Assembly: GCA_009663005.1 (NCBI GenBank)
Contig: VIGQ01001224.1
Coordinates: forward strand, 10,001 to 21,852
Reading direction: 5' to 3'
DNA: 11,852 nucleotides
From: Actinidia chinensis
Taxonomy: Eukaryota > Streptophyta > Magnoliopsida > Ericales > Actinidiaceae
The position numbers were made by a program, and so were the translations under genes. Of this stretch, positions 7,321 to 11,852 are shown one piece after another. The notes under the pieces were generated by a model that saw nothing but the letters and a program-made list of their open reading frames with translations, was not told the origin of the DNA and did not search any database. The stretch's first letter is position 1, and the number at the start of each line of letters is the position of its first letter.

Positions 7321-7450
7321 TTTTGATAAGGAAAGTGATTCACAAAACCGAAATTTTACGAAGAAAACCCTTCTAGAAATTACGTGTCTGTGACATTTTT
7401 GGAATTACAACACACAATGGTGGATGTTTTGATTTAAATGCAATAATCAT
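7321..7450 (+). repeat. 165-bp tandem repeat, copy C, right part
   Basis: After TTCTT the sequence rejoins the unit: GATAAGGAAAGTGATTCACAAAACCG corresponds to ATAAGGAAAGCGCTTTACAAAACC of copy A, followed by GAAGAAAACCCTTCTAG and ACACACAATGG. The right edge is approximate, because no fourth GGTGACAC follows. Confidence 0.7.
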
Positions 7451-8005
7451 AAAAGGGCACATCATTTTATATGGTAACCTCCTAAATCTTTTTTTTTTGT
7501 TTAATATGAATTTGAACTAGAAAGATCTTAGCAACATGACTTTGTATATCCACTTATTTTTTCAAGGGTATATTTATATTCTTGTTCATGATCATGTTTT
7601 AAGTAGATCGATTTTGTTTGAAAATGTGGGTTATGACAATAAATCCAACTTACTAATAATTTATTAAAAATATATATTTAATTTTTTTGGCTTTTGATTC
7701 TATGAAAGTTATACCTTGCAGTCGTTTGTTGCTTATTGTGCAACTTGTTAGACATTCTATAAGATTTATGGGTTATATCTTGAAGCAATATTCATTCGCC
7801 ATAACCTACAATAACAATGGCTAGAGTACGACTTTTGGATAGCGTTACCGTGTCACTCATAAATTAGGCTTTTTCTCGCCTGCCCTATTTAGATTTCTAA
7901 CCATGCTCTTTAATTGCTTATTACTTCACCGATTTTCATGATTCCGAGCTTATATTTCCTTTCCCTGTACATTAATTAATAATTTATCGTCTAAATCCCA
8001 AACAG
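7451..8005. other. AT-rich spacer before the second GXM half
   Basis: No gene is seen. The stretch is T-rich with no long frame. It ends in CTAAATCCCAAACAG directly before the C-terminal GXM half, which reads as a plausible plant 3' splice site with a possible branch sequence. This leaves open that the whole 5397-8005 interval is, or began as, an intron. Confidence 0.45.
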
Positions 8006-8300
8006 GTACTCCATGTGCCAACTAGCCCTAAAGGGCTTGCCCAATGAAGTGTATGAGACAAAGTGGGACTTCATCATGGTTGATGCTCCAACAAGATCCA
8101 TGAGGAGGCCCCAGGAAGAATGAGTGCCATATACACTGCGGGGATGATGGCTAGGAACAGAGACGAGGGGAGACTCATGTGTTGTGCATGATGTGAATAG
8201 GGAAATGGAAGACAACTTCTCTAAGGCAATTTTGTGGATGGGTACATGAAGAAAACCAGACGGTAGGTTGAGGCATTTAGGATCCAAGTCAGAAGGAGGC
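8006..8300 (+). pseudogene. GXM: DUF579 glucuronoxylan 4-O-methyltransferase pseudogene, C-terminal half
   Basis: Continues the gene broken at about 5400. It reads YSMCQLALKGLPNEVYETKW, DFIMVDAPT, then after a shift EEAPGRMSAIYTAGMMARNR, after another shift VVHDVNREMEDNFSKAIL, and finally GYMKK and GRLRH. These are the ordered C-terminal motifs of DUF579, including the conserved MVDAPT and EAPGRM-AIYTAG blocks. Joined as AG|GTAC with the 5' half, the coding frame would run GDTRY-SMCQ, as expected for the family. At least four one-base shifts break it. After GRLRH the usual terminal IPSHR segment is lost or unrecognisable, so the 3' boundary is approximate. Confidence 0.88.
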
Positions 8301-9420
8301 ATGAATATGCCGTCTGACCTTGAGACCAAATTTTCTTCTTATATGATACAACCCCAAAACCCCCAATTTAAGGATAATCAATTTTCAGAGAATATGATAG
8401 GTAGTATACGATATAGGAGAAAACCAACGAACAAACACCAAAAAAAAACAAGAAAACCACAAAAACTCCAGAAAAACCAAAAAACCCACCCCCCAACGGC
8501 TCTGAATATCACTTATTGGGGACTGCGCGAATTTTCATGACCCGATTGATAGCGAATTACCATAATACCAAAAAATTAATTTGATCTACCAGATACTAAT
8601 TACATTGATTATATCATACCCTCGTTGATTAATGAACAGAATAGGTAATTAGCGCCTGATCATAACCTCAATTTTATTTCATTCCTCACACACTCCTTAC
8701 CCTAGAAAGAGTGGGCTCAAGGGCTGCTAGGAGTCTCCGAATATTTTTGTTTTTACAAAATGTGAATCTCAAAAAGATATCGTAACCTTAGCTATAATAG
8801 AGTGCGTGTATATAACGGCTATAGAAGGAACCAAATGATAAATATGATTAGAATTCCTACACAAACAAGGAAAAAACTTTTTCCTAATCCAACCAGATTA
8901 TCCGATTTATGTAAATTATATTAAGACCACTAAATAATTGAATTGTATCTGTCATACCAGAATTTAATCGAGCTCCTTTTATTAATGCTTATTTATCTCC
9001 CATACATAAGATGATAGATACCAATCTATTAAATTAAATTATGACAATGAAATTTATAGACTTATTTAATTCCTTGAGTATTCACTTAACTTATTTGATA
9101 TGTCACGATTCATAATCCACTTGTAGGGTTATGATATAATCGAAATTCTAAGTTTTCTTAAGGGGGTATCAACAATCCCTATTACCGGATGGGATTACAA
9201 TAGAATTATATTCACTATACACATAATATTATTGCCCACTCACTGGGTTTATTTGACCCATAAAGAATCTCACTATGCATGAATTAAAATAATAAATATT
9301 AATGCATGTGTCTATCTATTATATGATGATAAGAGTATAAGCACTCATAATAATATGAGGTATTAGTATTGTATAGCAGTCGTATAAAATAATTATCTCA
9401 AATGGGCCTTTTCAATTACA
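8301..9420. other. AT-rich intergenic DNA without a recognisable gene
   Basis: Contains an A/C-rich stretch at 8420-8500 (runs of A, CCACAAAAAC, and C-runs), then very AT-rich sequence. No coding frame or clean repeat was found. Parts of 9090-9260 read on the - strand look like the untranslated region of plant Ty1/copia elements (GGGTCAAATAAACCCA), but this is an impression from memory. Confidence 0.4.
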
Positions 9421-9780
9421 CACAAAGATACTTAGAAGGAGTGGGAAACTGCACATTTTCCATAGTCAAGAAAACTATTAAAAGTCTTGCGCGACAGTCT
9501 TACTGATGTGTGTCTAGTTTTCAATATTGTGAACGATAAGCTTATATTCCATAAGAACCAATGATCGATCTTCGTGTGTAAAGCGTAATCTACACACTAA
9601 AATTAGTTACTTTATAGAATAAAGAGACACACATGCACAATCATTAAATAAATAATGCACCCAATGCAAACATAAACTAACATTATTCTCATTAAAAAGA
9701 ATACTAAATTTATTAATAACTACTAAAATTTTCATTACACAAAGCAGGTCTTTTAGTATAAATCTCTAATAGTTTAAACA
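9420..9780 (-). mobile_element. Possible untranslated fragment of an LTR retroelement
   Basis: Read on the - strand, the AT-rich sequence has the style of the long non-coding leader of plant Ty1/copia elements, and it ends abruptly at a change of base composition near 9780. There is no coding motif, no primer-binding site and no paired LTR in the window, so the call is weak. It could equally be ordinary AT-rich intergenic DNA. Confidence 0.22.
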
Positions 9781-10176
9781 GGTTGGATACATCACCTTAC
9801 ACGGACTTCTTGTATCCCCAGATCCTCCTCACGTCGTTAGTTGTCATTGTGAGCTGAATCACCAGGGGATCAGTGTGGGGGTGGTGCCACCCTATCCAGG
9901 TCAGCTCTAGTGAAACGTGATAGTTCTTGGTTCGGATATAGTCTATCTTGGCTTCTTAGCCGGTGCTTAGACGAGAAAACCTTGTGCATTTGTCTTATCA
10001 TTTGGATCTCTTCCCCGTATCCTATTCTTACGATCTAGGTGGTTGGACCACCGATCAGGTGAATTAGTGCCTAAGGGAAGATCCTCCTCTTTTTAGTGGT
10101 TTTGTCTATTTCGTCTTGCTCGGTCGAACTCGGGTAGGTCTGGCCGCGGCTTTTCTGCTCAAGTCTTTTCTAATAA
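9781..10176. other. Start of a compositionally different segment, no gene assigned
   Basis: Base composition shifts from strongly AT-rich to nearly balanced at about 9780 and stays so to the end of the window. No frame of useful length is open here, and I do not recognise any protein motif in either direction. Confidence 0.4.
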
Positions 10177-10664
10177 TGTGACTCTTTCAATGTCCATCTC
10201 GGACCAGCTAGTCTAGGCAAAAACTTTAGGGCGGATATCTCTATTAGGTACCCTTCTTTCTTCGTGAAAGGAATACCCACCGTTGGTTATGTCGCTTGGG
10301 TATTCCCAAGGGCTCAGGGCTTCGAAGTACGGCCTGATCTGGATTTGGGCGAGGAGTTTGTAGATCGATTCCTTAAAATCCACGTTGATCCCTTACCTCA
10401 CCCGGCTCTTGTAATCAACCGAGCTCTCCTTACACTTTTTGAATGGCCCCTCGCCCCCAGGGTGCAGTCCTTAGCTTTTTATGCCTATCTGACGTCGTCC
10501 TCCAACTAAGTGAATATTTTGACCTAGGACATGAGATCTCAGAGGTCAATCGAAGGGTTGACCGTCAATTTCTCCCAAAGTCTCTCCCTAGGAGTCAGCT
10601 TGAGCTTGTAGCTCGCCACGGCCAACTCCTCGGAGCACTCCTCGATCTCGTTGTACTCTCCTAG
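10177..10664 (+). pseudogene. Unidentified frame-broken reading frame
   Basis: One frame is open from just after a TAA at 10174-10176 to the stop at 10507-10509 (110 residues) and contains FFVKGIPTVGYVAWVFP and DLDLGEEFVDRFLK. A second frame, open to 10662-10664, continues with [19 protein letters not shown] and [19 protein letters not shown]. The two read like one protein joined by a shift at about 10480-10505. There is no ATG at the start of the first frame (GTG at 10264 only), so it lacks a proper start. Composition is balanced, with plausible helix-forming stretches. I do not recognise the family; a decayed retroelement gag-like or other mobile-element protein is possible but unsupported. 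Confidence 0.3.
10270..10306. repeat. Inverted repeat with 10-bp perfect arms
   Basis: GGAATACCCA (10270-10279) and TGGGTATTCC (10297-10306) are exact reverse complements around a 17-base loop. It lies inside the unidentified reading frame, so it may be incidental coding sequence. Confidence 0.7.
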
Positions 10665-11461
10665 TACGCTTGCTATAGTTCCTAATCATCATTCTTGCCC
10701 TTCGGAGATCAAAGAGAGAGATAATGCACTAATCATGAAATGAGCTATGCATGGATCAATAACGATAATTGGAAGCTCTATATTGATCCCGTAGGCAGTT
10801 GTGGAAACAAATCAACCTTTGTAACCTAAGTTAGATGGAATACCCGGCACATTAGGGCATATATGTGATTCAAGAGCAATCAAGTTACCTGACATGGATC
10901 ATGTGGGATCTCGAATTTGACTTCCCATCTTACAGAGTGAACCTCAAGTAGTGTGAACTTCTTGGTGGGATCCATTCCTTGATTTCTCAGAAAATGGAGT
11001 ATGGTACTTGGGACCTAGTCCATTTGTTCGGGTTGATCGCGGGGCTATCCGACCCAGCAAGAGCGACAACTTGTTAGAGGCTACCGCATTGATTATTGAG
11101 CCTACTAAGTAGGTCCAATCTCAATTCCGTTTTCCATTGAAGCGTCATCATGGAGATCTTAATAGAGTCAGCGTTAGGAGATCCCCTCCACTATTCGAAG
11201 TACGAATTTGCTATCCGTCCGGCTATCAAGGTTGATATGGATGGAGTGTTGTCTTTTGTCTCGGGCTTAACAAGATGGAGTGTCGGTTCTTGAAACCCTA
11301 TTATGTAGAGTGTTTTTTTTTTTCCTTACTACTGCTACTAGGAAGCTTTTGCAAACCGATTGTAAGCCAAGCATTGCGCCATTTTGGCCAATAAGTTTGT
11401 AAGCATTGAATGTTATGTCCTGACTGTCTGAACCCCCAGGGAGTAACTGACTCAGATTCTA
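10665..11461. other. No assignable gene
   Basis: Frames of up to about 50 codons occur, including a 47-residue one from ATG at 11150 to TGA at 11291-11293 (MEILIESALG...), but none has recognisable motifs. A T10-type run lies near 11313-11323. I see no tRNA, rRNA or clean repeat. Confidence 0.4.
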
Positions 11462-11487
11462 CTAGAGGTGGCCCTGGCCGCCTCTAG
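11462..11487. repeat. Near-perfect 26-nt palindrome
   Basis: Arms CTAGAGGTGGCC (11462-11473) and GGCCGCCTCTAG (11476-11487) are separated by only CT. Eleven of the twelve positions are Watson-Crick pairs, and the remaining one (T11469 with G11480) would be a G-U pair in RNA. It is GC-rich for this window. It could form a hairpin or a protein-binding dyad. There is no T-run after it, so it is not a simple terminator. Confidence 0.85.
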
Positions 11488-11559
11488 GCATCATCCAATG
11501 TGTGACTCCTTTGCCCCTAAGAGCTTTGGTCATTAGGAGCTCCCTACGGTTTTTCAACG

Positions 11560-11796
11560 ATGAAATGGTGCTACCCTTTACGATACCATCAGTACTGGTT
11601 TGCGAATGTCGATAACGATTTTCTACAACCGACGCCAATTGTGGGGTGTAGTGTTGAGGAGAGGAGGAAGAAAATCGGGATAGACACTCAAGTGGTTCTT
11701 ACGACACAAGTAGTAGCTTCACAAAACCAGTTCAACCTCCGATGCCCTACTTGTAACACAGACATAGTAAGTTCGGCAGTAGAGTTGTTTCGTTAA
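11560..11796 (+). CDS. Unidentified 78-codon open reading frame
   Basis: Starts at ATG in CAACGATGA and runs to TAA. The product is mixed hydrophilic, with no signal peptide or membrane segment, and has a single CPTC pair near its C-terminus (residues about 62-65), too little for a zinc-finger call. No family is recognised and no conserved neighbour supports it. It may be a chance frame in the balanced-composition segment. Confidence 0.15.
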   Translation: MKWCYPLRYHQYWFANVDNDFLQPTPIVGCSVEERRKKIGIDTQVVLTTQVVASQNQFNLRCPTCNTDIVSSAVELFR

Positions 11797-11852
11797 ACGG
11801 CTCTTACAGGACAAAAAACAACAGGGGGGAATACAAAAAAACAAGGAGAAAA

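Noticed and set aside
8268..8540. 90-codon + strand frame
   Set aside because: Its first residues (RHLGSKSEGG) are the tail of the GXM C-terminal half in a shifted frame, and the rest is A/C-rich low-complexity sequence.
11150..11293. 47-residue frame MEILIESALG...
   Set aside because: It is short, unsupported by any motif, and of a length expected by chance in balanced-composition DNA.

Overview
This looks like plant nuclear DNA from a flowering plant. The evidence is two degraded plant gene copies with plant-type splice sites, a long AT-rich background and several mobile-element remnants. I see no intact, confidently functional gene. The two recognisable genes, both on the + strand, are decayed copies of a CDK-like Ser/Thr kinase and of a DUF579 glucuronoxylan methyltransferase (GXM type). 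I named these families by recalling their conserved motifs, without a database search.

Layout. Bases 1-478 hold nothing I can assign. Bases 479-3508 hold the 3' half of the kinase pseudogene: separated exon remnants with GT/AG borders, stops and frameshifts, so it is a non-processed copy. Its last intron contains a striking A13-C34 homopolymer block. Bases 3509-4845 are non-coding, with a TC microsatellite and a weak, decayed repeat. Bases 4846-5401 hold the N-terminal part of the GXM pseudogene: lost start codon, membrane anchor, early stop, GHDSLMW-type motif. Its C-terminal part lies at 8006-8300.

The 2.6 kb between the two GXM halves is the most structured part. A 165-bp unit that begins with the last bases of the upstream coding half is present about three times in tandem. 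The second copy is interrupted by an 824-bp insertion (5656-6479) flanked by the 8-bp duplication CCACAAAT; removing it restores a copy of exactly 165 bp. The third copy is interrupted by a second insertion (about 6592-7315) flanked by TTCTT and carrying LTR-like sequence. Inside the 824-bp insertion is a 52-codon reading frame with a good plant start context and a signal peptide, possibly a captured gene fragment.

Bases 8301-9780 are AT-rich repeat-like DNA. From about 9780 to the end the base composition becomes more balanced, and the segment holds an unidentified frame-broken reading frame, a near-perfect 26-nt palindrome and other short frames that I cannot name. I found no CRISPR array, tRNA or rRNA.

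The two gene remnants do not form a pathway or operon. Their common feature is disruption by many 1-2 base indels, several next to short homopolymers, so assembly error should be separated from true decay before the copies are declared dead.
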